Source: Bacteroidales bacterium (GTDB lineage Bacteria; Bacteroidota; Bacteroidia; Bacteroidales; UBA10428). Taken from it: DNA of 64,000 bases. Below the pieces are notes generated by a model that searched no databases, was not told where the DNA came from, and worked only from the letters and a program-made list of their open reading frames with translations. Below are positions 16,643 to 25,341 of this stretch, one piece after another (position 1 is the stretch's first letter; each line of letters opens with the position of its first letter). Position numbers and translations under genes: made by a program. The DNA is taken from NCBI GenBank assembly GCA_016934055.1, contig JAFGTR010000136.1:1-64000 (forward strand), given 5' to 3'.

Positions 16643-17911
16643 ATGAACATTCTCATTTTAGGTTCCGGCGGCCGTGAACATGCGCTGGCCTGGAAAACAG
16701 CACAAAGCCCCCGTGTTGACAAGCTTTATATTGCTCCCGGCAATGCCGGCACTGCGCAGACAGGCACCAATGTAAACCTGGCCGTTAACGATTTTGAGAA
16801 GATCGGCGATTTCGCGGTTGAAAACCGGGTTGACATGATTGTTGTCGGTCCTGAAGACCCGCTCGTAAAAGGAATTTATGATTTTTTCAGGCAGACCACG
16901 CGGCTGCGACATATACACATTATCGGTCCTTCAAAACAGGGTGCACAGCTCGAGGGCAGCAAGGATTTTGCCAAGGCTTTCATGAAAAGAAACAACATAC
17001 CCACAGCGGCATATTTTCCTGTTACAGCGGATACACTGGAACAGGGACTTGCCTTTCTTGAGACGCAAAAACCGCCCTATGTGCTCAAAGCCGATGGCCT
17101 GGCTGCAGGGAAAGGCGTTCTCATCATCAACAATATCGAAGAAGCACAAAATGAACTCCGCCTCATGCTGGAAGGTAAATTCGGCGATGCCAGTAAAAAG
17201 GTTGTGATAGAGGAATATCTTTCAGGAATTGAATTGTCAGCCTTTGTGGTCACCGATGGTGTCAGCTACAAGATGCTTCCAGAGGCCAAGGATTATAAAC
17301 GGATAGGTGAGGGAGATGCAGGACCGAACACCGGTGGTATGGGTGCCGTTTCACCTGTTCCTTTTGCCGGTGCGGATTTCATGAAAAAGGTCGAAGACCG
17401 CATCATCAGGCCCACCATCGAAGGCATACGCCAGGAAAAGATCGATTACCGCGGCTTCATCTTTTTCGGTCTGATGAACTGCAAAGGTGATCCTTACGTC
17501 ATTGAATACAACGTGCGCCTCGGCGACCCTGAGTCGGAAGTCATACTGCCCAGGCTGCGAAGTGATATCGTTGATCTGTATGCTGCCGTTGCCGGCAAAA
17601 ACCTGCACAATGTTACGGTAACAATCGATCCCCGTGCCGTAACAACCGTTATGCTGGCTTCCGGCGGCTATCCGGGCAGTTATGAAAAAGGGAAGGAAAT
17701 TACCGGTCTCGACAAAACAGATGGCAGCATCATCTTCCATGCCGGCACCAAAAGTGCTGACGGCAAAGTGCTGACCAATGGTGGCAGGGTGATGGCCGTA
17801 AGCTCGGTGGGCGACTCCTTCCGCGAAGCACTGGCTGTTTCCAATAAGAATGCTGCCGTCATCCAGTTCGATAAAAAATATTATCGGAAAGATATCGGAT
17901 TTGATTTGTAA
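16643..17911 (+). CDS. purD: Phosphoribosylamine--glycine ligase
   Basis: The 422-residue enzyme joins glycine to 5-phosphoribosylamine with ATP, giving GAR in purine synthesis. It starts with the GARS signature MNILILGSGGREHALAW, followed by APGNAGT, the ATP-grasp core (KADGLAAGKGVLI near residue 150, NTGGMGAVSP near 230) and RLGDPESEVILPR near 290, which contains metal-binding Glu. Length is normal. It is expressed alone here, from the promoter at 16591-16620, with repeat-rich DNA on both sides. A small N-terminal insertion relative to E. coli (QTTRLRHIH) is seen near residue 85. Confidence 0.97.
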   Translation: MNILILGSGGREHALAWKTAQSPRVDKLYIAPGNAGTAQTGTNVNLAVNDFEKIGDFAVENRVDMIVVGPEDPLVKGIYDFFRQTTRLRHIHIIGPSKQGAQLEGSKDFAKAFMKRNNIPTAAYFPVTADTLEQGLAFLETQKPPYVLKADGLAAGKGVLIINNIEEAQNELRLMLEGKFGDASKKVVIEEYLSGIELSAFVVTDGVSYKMLPEAKDYKRIGEGDAGPNTGGMGAVSPVPFAGADFMKKVEDRIIRPTIEGIRQEKIDYRGFIFFGLMNCKGDPYVIEYNVRLGDPESEVILPRLRSDIVDLYAAVAGKNLHNVTVTIDPRAVTTVMLASGGYPGSYEKGKEITGLDKTDGSIIFHAGTKSADGKVLTNGGRVMAVSSVGDSFREALAVSNKNAAVIQFDKKYYRKDIGFDL

Positions 17912-18275
17912 AATATTCGCACAAACATAGTAATAGTTGTCATTCCGGACGGCGCCACACCGTTAATTTAGCTTTCTCAAAAAATAATGCGCCGATCCGG
18001 AACCTCTCTGCATCAGCATTACCTCTTGGAAGTAATCTGTCAAATAATCTGTAAATTTGTGCTATTGCTATCTCCCTTTTTGGGAGATTCCTGGTCTCCG
18101 CGCAGTCATCATCCCCGGCATAATCATTTCGGAGGCTCCGCCAGGAATGACAGCAATACTGTTGTTTTGCCTCTCAGAAATCATACTGATTTCTATTTTT
18201 TCACTATATTTGAAATATACCATACAAGCCTCTTTATTAGTTTTTCTTATGCCTTATGCCTGAATCCCTGATCAC
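17912..18275. other. Intergenic region with hairpin; no gene
   Basis: The gap holds gtcattccggacggcg, a perfect hairpin ATCTCCC-TTTTT-GGGAGAT (18070-18088) and cggaggctccgccaggaatg. These look like repeat fragments. No T-tract follows the hairpin. The nrfH promoter candidate lies near the right end. Confidence 0.6.
18205..18212 (+). promoter_or_regulatory. Candidate -7 box (TATATTTG) for nrfHA
   Basis: TATATTTG fits TAnnTTTG and ends 63 nt before the nrfH ATG. A TTTG at the expected -33 position is not clear, which could mean activator dependence, as might be expected for an anaerobic reductase. Confidence 0.45.
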
Positions 18276-18851
18276 ATGAGCAGCCTGATCAAAAAAATCC
18301 TCCCCCCCGAAAGATGGAAAGTGCCGGTTCTGATAACATCCGGCATACTGGTCGGCATCATGGCCTTTCTCTTTCACATTTCCCGCGCCTCATCGTACCT
18401 GTCAGACAAAGCAGAGACCTGCGTAAACTGTCATATCATGGCACCGCAATATGCCACATGGAGCCACAGCTCACACCGGGAGGAAGCGCACTGTAATGAC
18501 TGCCATGTGCCCCACAACAATGTTTTTAACAAGTATTATTTCAAAGCCAAAGACGGCCTGCGCCATGCCACCATATTCACCCTGCGGGCAGAACCCCAGG
18601 TGATCTTCATCAAGGAAGCCGGTAAAAAAGTCGTTCAGAATAATTGTATCCGTTGCCATGAACATCTTATCACTGACAGCAGATTACGTAACTTTACGGA
18701 TGAGAGTCAGAATGCCAGGGAAGCAAGACAATGCTGGGAATGTCACCAGGAGACACCGCATGGCCGTGTTAACAGCCTGTCAAGCGTACCCAATGCCCGC
18801 GTCCCTTTGCCTGAAAGTCCTGTTCCCGAATGGATGCGCTCAGAAGACTGA
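18276..18851 (+). CDS. nrfH: Cytochrome c nitrite reductase small subunit, NrfH
   Basis: The 191-residue protein is a membrane-anchored tetraheme quinol dehydrogenase of the NapC/NirT family. A single N-terminal membrane helix (about residues 15-35) is followed by four CxxCH sites: CVNCH (49-53), CNDCH (73-77), CIRCH (124-128) and CWECH (153-157). It takes electrons from menaquinol and hands them to NrfA. The nrfA gene follows directly on the same strand, the standard order. Heme attachment needs the periplasm and a cytochrome c maturation system that is not in this window. The C-terminal 30 residues are rich in Pro, Ser and Val and may contact NrfA. Confidence 0.96.
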   Translation: MSSLIKKILPPERWKVPVLITSGILVGIMAFLFHISRASSYLSDKAETCVNCHIMAPQYATWSHSSHREEAHCNDCHVPHNNVFNKYYFKAKDGLRHATIFTLRAEPQVIFIKEAGKKVVQNNCIRCHEHLITDSRLRNFTDESQNAREARQCWECHQETPHGRVNSLSSVPNARVPLPESPVPEWMRSED

Positions 18852-18878
18852 CAAGAATTGAAAACAAAAAAAGTTTCT

Positions 18879-20396
18879 ATGAAATCACTCCGAGAAATCA
18901 TCAGCAACAAACCCTATATGGGGTGGATATTGTTTGCCGCCACACTGGTCATCGTTTTCCTTTTGGGGCTGCTGGCATCGTCCATTATCGAACGCCGTGC
19001 TGAAGCTGTGTTTGCCTACAAACCGCAGGTCGACTATCCCGACTGGGAACCGCGCAATGCTCTCTGGGGCAAAAATTTCCCGCGTGAATACCAATCCTAT
19101 CTGAGAACCTCAGATACCGCGTTCAGAAGCAAATATAACGGGAGTGCCTTCATTGACATGCTTGAGGTTGATCCACGCATGGTGGTTCTCTGGGCAGGGT
19201 ATTCTTTTTCAAAAGACTATAACCAGTCACGCGGTCATTATTATGCCGTCACAGATAACCGCAATATTTTGCGTACAGGCGGCCCTGCAGCTACAACGCC
19301 CAGTCCTCAGCCCAACACATGCTGGACCTGTAAAAGTCCCGATGTGCCCCGGCTTATGAAAACCATTGGTCCTGCTGAGTTTTACAAAGGCACCTGGGAG
19401 AGCAAAGGCCATGAGATCGTCAATCCCATCGGATGTGCCGATTGCCATGATGCGACCACGATGAACCTGCGCATTTCACGGCCGGCACTTACCGAGGCAT
19501 TCCAGCGCATGGGCAAAGATATCACTGCGGTTACACACCAGGAGATGCGTTCCCTCGTCTGTGCCCAGTGTCATGTTGAATATTATTTTGACATGAGCAG
19601 GTTTGAAGATGTTCAATACCTTGTCTATCCGTGGGACAAGGGCATGACGGTTGACGATATGGAAAAGTATTATGATGCTTATGCGTTCAGTGACTGGACT
19701 CATGCCATAAGCAAAGCACCCATGCTGAAAGCGCAGCACCCCGATTATGAAGTGTTCCTCACAGGCGTTCATGCCAAACGCGGTGTGGCCTGCGCCGATT
19801 GTCACATGCCATACAAAAGTGAAGGTGGGCAGAAATTTACCGATCACCATATTCAGAGTCCGCTGAACAACATTGCCAATTCATGCCAGGTATGCCATCG
19901 GGAGGAAACCGATGAACTGATCGCTGATGTTTATGAACGGCAGGACAGGATCATCGAAAACCGCGATAAACTGGAGGAATTACTGGTGAGAGCCCATGTC
20001 GAAGCCGGAAAAGCATGGGAACTGGGCGCCAGAGAAGAGCAGATGGAAGGCATCCTATCCCTGATAAGGCAGGCCCAGTGGCGCTGGGACTATGCAGCCG
20101 CAGGACATGGCAACTCCTTTCATTCACCTGTGGAGATCAGCCGTATCATCGCCGCCGGCATTGGCAGGTCACAGGAGGCCAGGGTGAAACTGGCGCGACT
20201 GCTTGCCTCACTGGGATTCAATGAAGAGCTGCCTTATCCCGATATAGATACCAAAGCCAAAGCGCAGGCCTTCATAGGCCTTGACATGCAAAAGCTGAAC
20301 GCCGAAAAGGCTGAATTTCTCCGGACCATGGTTCCCGAATGGATGAAGCAGGCAGAGGAAAGAGAAAAGGCATGGGATGAAAAAACCCGGCAATAA
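18879..20396 (+). CDS. nrfA: Ammonia-forming cytochrome c nitrite reductase, NrfA
   Basis: This 505-residue pentaheme enzyme reduces nitrite to ammonium with six electrons in the periplasm. The active-site heme motif is CWTCK (148-152 from the ATG), with Lys in place of His, the hallmark of NrfA. The four other sites are CADCH (186), CAQCH (228), CADCH and CQVCH in the region 310-350. The DHHIQSPL segment supplies a distal His. An uncleaved or cleavable N-terminal helix (about residues 14-36) targets it to the periplasm. I chose the ATG at 18879; a TTG 21 bp upstream is possible. It lies 27 bp after nrfH and forms the NrfHA complex. No regulators or maturation genes are adjacent. Confidence 0.97.
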   Translation: MKSLREIISNKPYMGWILFAATLVIVFLLGLLASSIIERRAEAVFAYKPQVDYPDWEPRNALWGKNFPREYQSYLRTSDTAFRSKYNGSAFIDMLEVDPRMVVLWAGYSFSKDYNQSRGHYYAVTDNRNILRTGGPAATTPSPQPNTCWTCKSPDVPRLMKTIGPAEFYKGTWESKGHEIVNPIGCADCHDATTMNLRISRPALTEAFQRMGKDITAVTHQEMRSLVCAQCHVEYYFDMSRFEDVQYLVYPWDKGMTVDDMEKYYDAYAFSDWTHAISKAPMLKAQHPDYEVFLTGVHAKRGVACADCHMPYKSEGGQKFTDHHIQSPLNNIANSCQVCHREETDELIADVYERQDRIIENRDKLEELLVRAHVEAGKAWELGAREEQMEGILSLIRQAQWRWDYAAAGHGNSFHSPVEISRIIAAGIGRSQEARVKLARLLASLGFNEELPYPDIDTKAKAQAFIGLDMQKLNAEKAEFLRTMVPEWMKQAEEREKAWDEKTRQ

Positions 20397-20824
20397 TATC
20401 ACCTTTATAACTTTCACTGCATGATTTAATTTTTCCTTGCACTTCATTCTGATTTCAATGTCTCTCCTTCATTTTGTGTCCCCTGGCTGAAGCCGGGGGC
20501 AATAGATAATCCTGTAATAATTCTTGATCAGCAAGTAATCAACACTGATATTAATAACATCCACAAAAATCCCTTCCCTGAAATCAATTCGCACAATCAA
20601 TCTCTTAAATAAATGCGATCAAACCAATCTGAATTGTTGATTAGTTTTTATTAAAAGACATTTTTCATTGCCTGGAAAAATGTACTTTTAACCCAATGCA
20701 CTATTACCCGTATCCCCTAACCCGCTCTCTGACAACCGGCCACCGACAACCTGCTTAAACAGCAGGCAGACAACCATAACAACCACAACAAACATAACAA
20801 TCACAACATTTACAACCCTTCCCC
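20397..20824. other. Intergenic region with a REP-like hairpin
   Basis: The gap holds CCCCTGGC-TGAA-GCCGGGGG (20480-20499), an 8-bp stem with a tetraloop, and a run of acaaccataacaaccacaac-type sequence before the next gene (20760-20820). There is no T-tract behind the hairpin, so it may be a REP-like element rather than a terminator. No gene is visible. Confidence 0.6.
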
Positions 20825-21529
20825 ATGAACAAATTCTTCCTCATAACACTTTACTGCCTCATCACCGCCACAACACTTTCCCAACCCCTTCCCGACGGGT
20901 ATATATTGCTGTATCAGCAGAGTTTCTCAGCCGATGCAGCCTTAAAGGATTTCAGGTTTTCATGCCAGGATGCCTGGATAATAAAGGGTGCCAAAGAAAA
21001 CCGGTATCTTGAATTCTCTGCTGACACCACTTATATAACGGCTTTCCGTTCTCCGATGATCCTGGGCATTATGTCGCAACATATCTTCGGTGATTTCATA
21101 TTGGAGGCTGATCTGATGCAGACAGGCCGGGAATATGAACGTCGCGATATGTGCATCTTTTTCTCTGTAAGAGATTCTTCACATTACTATTATATCCACC
21201 TTGCGTCGCAGAGCAGCGACAGTTCACATGGCATATTCCTGGTGAAAAACGGCCCGCGGTATAAGGTATCAGACTGGCAAACAGAGGGGATGAGCTGGGG
21301 AAATGAAAAATGGCATAAGGTGCGTGTCGAAAGGAATATTGTAACCCGGATGGTTTCAGTTTATGTTGATGATATGAAAAAGCCGGTTATGACAACAAGG
21401 AATCCCGAACTGGTAATGGGCTACCTGGGATTCGGGTCTTTTGACGACTCCGGCCGGATCGACAACATAAAGATCTGGGGGCCAACCAGCATTCCCGAAG
21501 AAGCTGATTTTTTTGAAGTTAAAAAGTGA
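20825..21529 (+). CDS. Secreted concanavalin-like (LamG/DUF1080-type) domain protein
   Basis: The 234-residue product has a signal peptide ending near TTLSQ and then a single beta-rich domain. Features such as GDFILEADLMQ, ERRDMCIFFSVRD, YYYIHLAS, HKVRVERN and GYLGFGSFDDSGRIDNIKIWG match the jelly-roll of the LamG / 3-keto-disaccharide hydrolase (DUF1080) group, which binds or cleaves sugars. Catalytic residues cannot be assigned with confidence, so a sugar-binding role or a hydrolase are both possible. It stands between nrfA and an L,D-transpeptidase gene. The stop codon is the first part of the 16-bp inverted repeat at 21529-21564. Confidence 0.7.
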   Translation: MNKFFLITLYCLITATTLSQPLPDGYILLYQQSFSADAALKDFRFSCQDAWIIKGAKENRYLEFSADTTYITAFRSPMILGIMSQHIFGDFILEADLMQTGREYERRDMCIFFSVRDSSHYYYIHLASQSSDSSHGIFLVKNGPRYKVSDWQTEGMSWGNEKWHKVRVERNIVTRMVSVYVDDMKKPVMTTRNPELVMGYLGFGSFDDSGRIDNIKIWGPTSIPEEADFFEVKK

Positions 21530-21564
21530 CACCCTGGCAGGGTGGGTACACCCTGCCAGGGTGT
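21529..21564. repeat. 16-bp perfect inverted repeat (REP-like)
   Basis: ACACCCTGGCAGGGTG (21529-21544) and CACCCTGCCAGGGTGT (21549-21564) are exact reverse complements separated by 4 nt; each arm is itself nearly palindromic. It starts within the stop codon of the upstream gene. It can fold into one long stem or two small ones. A T-tract is lacking, so it resembles a REP element more than a terminator. Confidence 0.85.
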
Positions 21565-21602
21565 GTGCTGATCACACATAAAACGACTAAACCGATTCTT
21601 TC

Positions 21603-22325
21603 ATGTTCCTGAGACTGGTAATTCCAGCTTTTGCATTTTGGCTGACTTTGTTTCTGCCTGTTTCTGAAAAGGGACAGAGCCTGTCCTCTTATGCAGACAA
21701 CCTTAAAAAAGCTTTTAGTGAAGCAGATGACGCTTTTTATCAACAGCTTGGAGAACCATCAATACCTGAAACGGTTTTTAAATCATCCCTGGATGTTTAC
21801 CGGAAGCTGAAAAAGGAGAAGCAAATTGTAAACCACCGTGTTATCACTCTTATTGATTTTACAAAGCCATCCCATGAGAAAAGGTTGTTTGTGATTGACC
21901 TGGAAGCAAAAAAAATTCTGTTCAAATCGCTTGTTGCTCACGGAAGAAATTCAGGTGAACATTATGCCACAAGCTTTTCCAACATGCCGCAATCACATCA
22001 GAGCAGTCTTGGATTTTATCTTACCGGTGAACCGTATACAGGGCGTCATGGATATTCACTCTGCCTTGACGGACTGGAAAAAGGGATTAATGATAATGCC
22101 AGAAAAAGGGCTGTGGTCGTTCATGGAGCTTCATATGTCAGTTATGCCTTTATTGATGCATACGGCAGGTTGGGCCGCAGTTTTGGATGCCCTGCCCTTC
22201 CCGAAGAAACAGCTTCAGCCATTATTGACGTTATTCAAAACAGATCACTGCTTTTTATCTACTCTGATGACACACATTACATGAGGGATTCCAGGCTTTT
22301 CAATTCTTTCCTGTCCTTTCCGTAG
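21603..22325 (+). CDS. L,D-transpeptidase, YkuD_2-like catalytic domain
   Basis: The 240-residue protein has a signal peptide (to about residue 25) and a C-terminal L,D-transpeptidase-type domain of the murein YkuD_2 family (PF13645). The catalytic region reads VVVHGASYVS, then GRLGRSFGCPALP, with the Cys nucleophile and upstream His/Ser. Enzymes of this fold use Cys to cross-link peptidoglycan or attach proteins to it; this subfamily has few studied members. The 3' end overlaps the 3' end of a larger L,D-transpeptidase on the opposite strand by 49 bp (22277-22325). Confidence 0.85.
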   Translation: MFLRLVIPAFAFWLTLFLPVSEKGQSLSSYADNLKKAFSEADDAFYQQLGEPSIPETVFKSSLDVYRKLKKEKQIVNHRVITLIDFTKPSHEKRLFVIDLEAKKILFKSLVAHGRNSGEHYATSFSNMPQSHQSSLGFYLTGEPYTGRHGYSLCLDGLEKGINDNARKRAVVVHGASYVSYAFIDAYGRLGRSFGCPALPEETASAIIDVIQNRSLLFIYSDDTHYMRDSRLFNSFLSFP

Positions 22326-24004
22326 ATATCGTTGTAGAAGAAAATGTTCAGGTCTTCATCGGCTTCGCAGGTTATATAATGAATATACAGGTCAACCGGT
22401 TCGTTTAAGGCAATATGCCGGCTGATGCCCTTGTTGATCATGCCTAATACATCAAGGTCGTTGTTATCTTCAGCGAATTCCCTTACCAGGTAGTTGGCCA
22501 GCATTTCAGGATGCTGAACCCTGACGCATCCGTGCGACAATGCCCTGATATCTTTTGAAAATGCTTTTTTACCAGGCGTATCGTGCAGATATATCGGATA
22601 AGGACTGGGAAATACAAACTTAACGCGACCCAGTGAATTATTCCTCCCGGATTCCTGGCTGATCCTGAAATTAAAAGTCTCTGCCGAAACGGTACTCCAA
22701 TCAACCTGACCATAGTCGACATGATTGCTGTTTTCATCCACCAGCCTCATACGGTTACGATCCAGATAGCTGCTGTCGGATTTCAGCCTTGGCAGCATTT
22801 CATTCAATGTGATGCTGCGGGGCACACGCCATTCCGGGTTGGTGACAACCGTTTCAATCCTGCTGCTTATCAGTGGAGTAGGTGTTCTAACTGCTCCCAC
22901 AATAACTTTTGAATGGCCGATCACCTTATTTTGTTTGTATATCCGCATCTGGTAAGCGGGAATATTGACATAAATGAACTGGTCGGCTGACAGGTTTTCT
23001 TTCCTCAGCCTGTCGAGATTCAGGGCAATTTGCCTGAATTTGCTTCCCGTTGACTGCGCCAGGGCTTTACAGGTGTTCCTTCCCGGTCTGCCATCAGGCT
23101 CCAGGCCATGATAATACTGAAATTTCTTTAACGCTGCACTATAGGATTCATCTGTTGCTTCGGGCTGAAGATATCCCAGGCTAATCAGAATTTTCCGGGC
23201 TGCATGCCTGAATGAAACTGAATCCTTTGAAGGATCGGGGAGGATGATCTCATCGTCATTCCTTTCCGTTCGGGTCAGGAAATATTCAAGCGCCTGCTGA
23301 AGCCTACGGTATTCTATGAAATCAGGCTGAACTGCCAGAATTTTCTTTTCAAAATCACCGGTTTTCATGATGTGCTCCAAATAAGCCGGAAGACTGCTTA
23401 CTGCCGTTTGTGTAAAAAGAGTGGAATCAAATGCCTGATAGCCACTTTTAAGATAAATCATAAATTTCAGGCAGGCATCCGTAAGCAAAAATTCAAGGTT
23501 AGTACGGCTGACAATATGATTCATATGCTTATCCCTGTTTTGCATGAATGCCAGTGCCCTTCTGATGTCCTGTATCCTGAACAGATCTTTTTCGAGGCCG
23601 TACATCTCAGATCTTTCCAGCAATTCAAGCAAAATTACAGCCTGCTCAGAGATTTCCAGGTTCCTGGTCCAGACAGGTTTATAGTTTTGCTTTGTATAAA
23701 AATCCTTTAATAAAGGTATGGTCACCAGGCCGGAAGCAATATTGTGATAGCCTGCTGCATCAGGTATCTGCCGGAAATAATCCGACATGCTTTCCTTCAG
23801 GGCAGGCAGAAAAAGATCATGCTCCAGAAGAAGCATTTCCTTTCGGTGACTCTGATAGCTGGTACTCAACACAAACAATGCTGCCAGCGCTATCAGCCGA
23901 ACGGTGAAATGCACAGTCTTCCTGGTCGGATTTATAATGCGGTTTTTCATTAAGGGTTTACAGGAACAGGTGGGATGTGAGGTTGCTTTTGTTGTTGGTT
24001 CCAT
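22277..24004 (-). CDS. L,D-transpeptidase, YcbB/LdtD-like
   Basis: The product is 575 residues from 24004, or 557 from Met19 at 23950. The second is attractive because the hydrophobic helix LIALAALFVLST then lies near the start as a signal anchor. A helical N-terminal domain is followed by a peptidoglycan-binding repeat (LKKFQYYHGLEPDGRPG) and the YkuD catalytic domain with SHGCVRV, which holds the Cys nucleophile. IPAYQMRIYKQNKVI and NPEWRVPRSI are family signatures. It should form 3-3 cross-links in the periplasm. It overlaps the 3' end of the convergent YkuD_2-type gene by 49 bp. The overlap implies that readthrough of either gene makes antisense RNA to the other. Confidence 0.9.
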   Translation of the reverse strand: MEPTTKATSHPTCSCKPLMKNRIINPTRKTVHFTVRLIALAALFVLSTSYQSHRKEMLLLEHDLFLPALKESMSDYFRQIPDAAGYHNIASGLVTIPLLKDFYTKQNYKPVWTRNLEISEQAVILLELLERSEMYGLEKDLFRIQDIRRALAFMQNRDKHMNHIVSRTNLEFLLTDACLKFMIYLKSGYQAFDSTLFTQTAVSSLPAYLEHIMKTGDFEKKILAVQPDFIEYRRLQQALEYFLTRTERNDDEIILPDPSKDSVSFRHAARKILISLGYLQPEATDESYSAALKKFQYYHGLEPDGRPGRNTCKALAQSTGSKFRQIALNLDRLRKENLSADQFIYVNIPAYQMRIYKQNKVIGHSKVIVGAVRTPTPLISSRIETVVTNPEWRVPRSITLNEMLPRLKSDSSYLDRNRMRLVDENSNHVDYGQVDWSTVSAETFNFRISQESGRNNSLGRVKFVFPSPYPIYLHDTPGKKAFSKDIRALSHGCVRVQHPEMLANYLVREFAEDNNDLDVLGMINKGISRHIALNEPVDLYIHYITCEADEDLNIFFYNDIYGKDRKELKSLESLM

Positions 24005-24221
24005 AATTCCTGCATTTAACTTCTGTTTATGTATACGATAACCAGCCTGCAGGGTAAGATTAATTACACCAACCTGAAATGCAACCTGACAAAAGGAGAT
24101 ATTAAAAGGATAAAAGAAATTTCTCTATCTTATTGCTCTGTTAATCAGTATATTAATAGGAATACATTGCAGATAAAACATAATCTGCAATATTAATACG
24201 ATGAGTGTAAATATGAAAAGG

Positions 24222-24347
24222 TTACAGGGAAGCTTTTAGTTCAGGCAATGAATCCCAAAGTTTGTTGATTTCCTCCGGATCAATTTCTTCAATGACAATC
24301 CTGTTTTCTTTCTCTTCAGATTCTTGTTGTTTGATTTCTAAATCCAT
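24222..24347 (-). CDS. Small acidic protein, 41 residues, unknown
   Basis: An ATG at 24347 (minus strand) opens a 41-codon frame ending in TAA at 24222. The product is strongly acidic (MDLEIKQQESEEKENRI, then VIEEIDPEEINKLWDSLPEL), a possible amphipathic helix with one Trp. The composition is coding-like and differs from the AT-rich flanks. No known family is recognised. It lies alone between the L,D-transpeptidase and the DUF3108-like gene, both on the same strand. No strong promoter is seen; TATTTTAG upstream differs from TAnnTTTG by one base. It may be a chance frame. Confidence 0.4.
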   Translation of the reverse strand: MDLEIKQQESEEKENRIVIEEIDPEEINKLWDSLPELKASL

Positions 24348-24541
24348 TATTAAACTCAGATTTAAATTAACAATAATAACCATGAAATCAGAAGGCTAAA
24401 ATAACGGAAAAAACCAGGTTGAAAAAATGTAATTGGTTAATATACACTATGTTTTGACGATCTGATCATTTTCATCAATGAAATGGAATAATTCTTTGAT
24501 GATTTTATCCTGAGCTGATAAAGAAATATGGGGTAACAGAA

Positions 24542-24587
24542 AAACCCACTCTCTTTTCTTCAGCCAGTGAAGAAAAGAGGTGGGTTT
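24542..24587 (-). terminator. Terminator of the DUF3108-like gene
   Basis: On the minus strand AAACCCACCTCTTTTCTTC pairs with GAAGAAAAGAGAGTGGGTTT with one bulge and a 7-nt loop, then TTTTTCTGTT follows. It lies about 25 bp after the stop at 24612. Confidence 0.8.
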
Positions 24588-24611
24588 ACAGATTATTTAG
24601 CTTATTTCACA

Positions 24612-25301
24612 TTATTTCTTAATCGCACTCAGCACGGTATATCCCTGCAAGGCTCCGGCCGTGGTGTAAGATTCGGATTTCAACATGCCGACATCTTCGT
24701 TATAATACTCTATGGCTTTAGCTTTAATTGAAAACATCATCCTGGTGTTAATATCATAAGAGATCTTATAACATTTAAATGTGCCGGCATCGGTCGTGAC
24801 GTCCTCATAAGCTTCAACTTTTCGGTTGGTAATGTTGATTGTCATCGTCATGACCGGCGTGTCTTCTGTGGAAAATACAATTTTCATATCACCTGGTTTC
24901 AGCACATCTCCGACATTGAGTTTTGATGGCATTTCAAGAAAACCGCCTTCAAGTTGCATTTCCATATCCTTGAATCCCTCCATGGACTCCTGATTCAGAA
25001 AATTTCTCATGTCAAGGTAAAAAATCCCATTTTCACACCTTGCCTTCAATTCAGATTTACCCTGGCTTTTACCCTTATTGTCAAAATATTCAGCCTCAAT
25101 GGTTGCATTCACTGAACCGGCTTCTCTGGTAATCCCTGATACTTTTTGCACGACGGACCCTGTGAGTTTATTTTTTTTATCAAAACTTTTATACTCAAGC
25201 TGAGTATTTTCCGTCTCGGGCAAATACATGTTACAGTCCTGACCCAGGGTTACGACCTGAAAGATAGCGACAAACGCTAAAACTCCTGCTAATCTTTTCA
25301 T
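24612..25301 (-). CDS. Secreted DUF3108-like / TapB-type protein
   Basis: The 229-residue product has a signal peptide (to about residue 21, VVTLGQ) and a mostly beta-strand domain with TTDAGTFKCYKISYDINTRM near residue 180, resembling the DUF3108-like (TapB-type) family of periplasmic or outer-membrane-associated beta proteins. Two Cys (Cys23, Cys89) are seen early and one later. It is 40 bp downstream of the nitroreductase gene on the same strand and may be cotranscribed. Function is unknown; no catalytic motif is visible. Confidence 0.7.
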   Translation of the reverse strand: MKRLAGVLAFVAIFQVVTLGQDCNMYLPETENTQLEYKSFDKKNKLTGSVVQKVSGITREAGSVNATIEAEYFDNKGKSQGKSELKARCENGIFYLDMRNFLNQESMEGFKDMEMQLEGGFLEMPSKLNVGDVLKPGDMKIVFSTEDTPVMTMTINITNRKVEAYEDVTTDAGTFKCYKISYDINTRMMFSIKAKAIEYYNEDVGMLKSESYTTAGALQGYTVLSAIKK

Positions 25302-25341
25302 AGAATGATAATTTAATGGTTATTGAAATTGAAAAAGTTAA

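Noticed and set aside
17987..18271. 94-codon frame before nrfH
   Set aside because: It is composed of hairpin and repeat fragments, with no family match.
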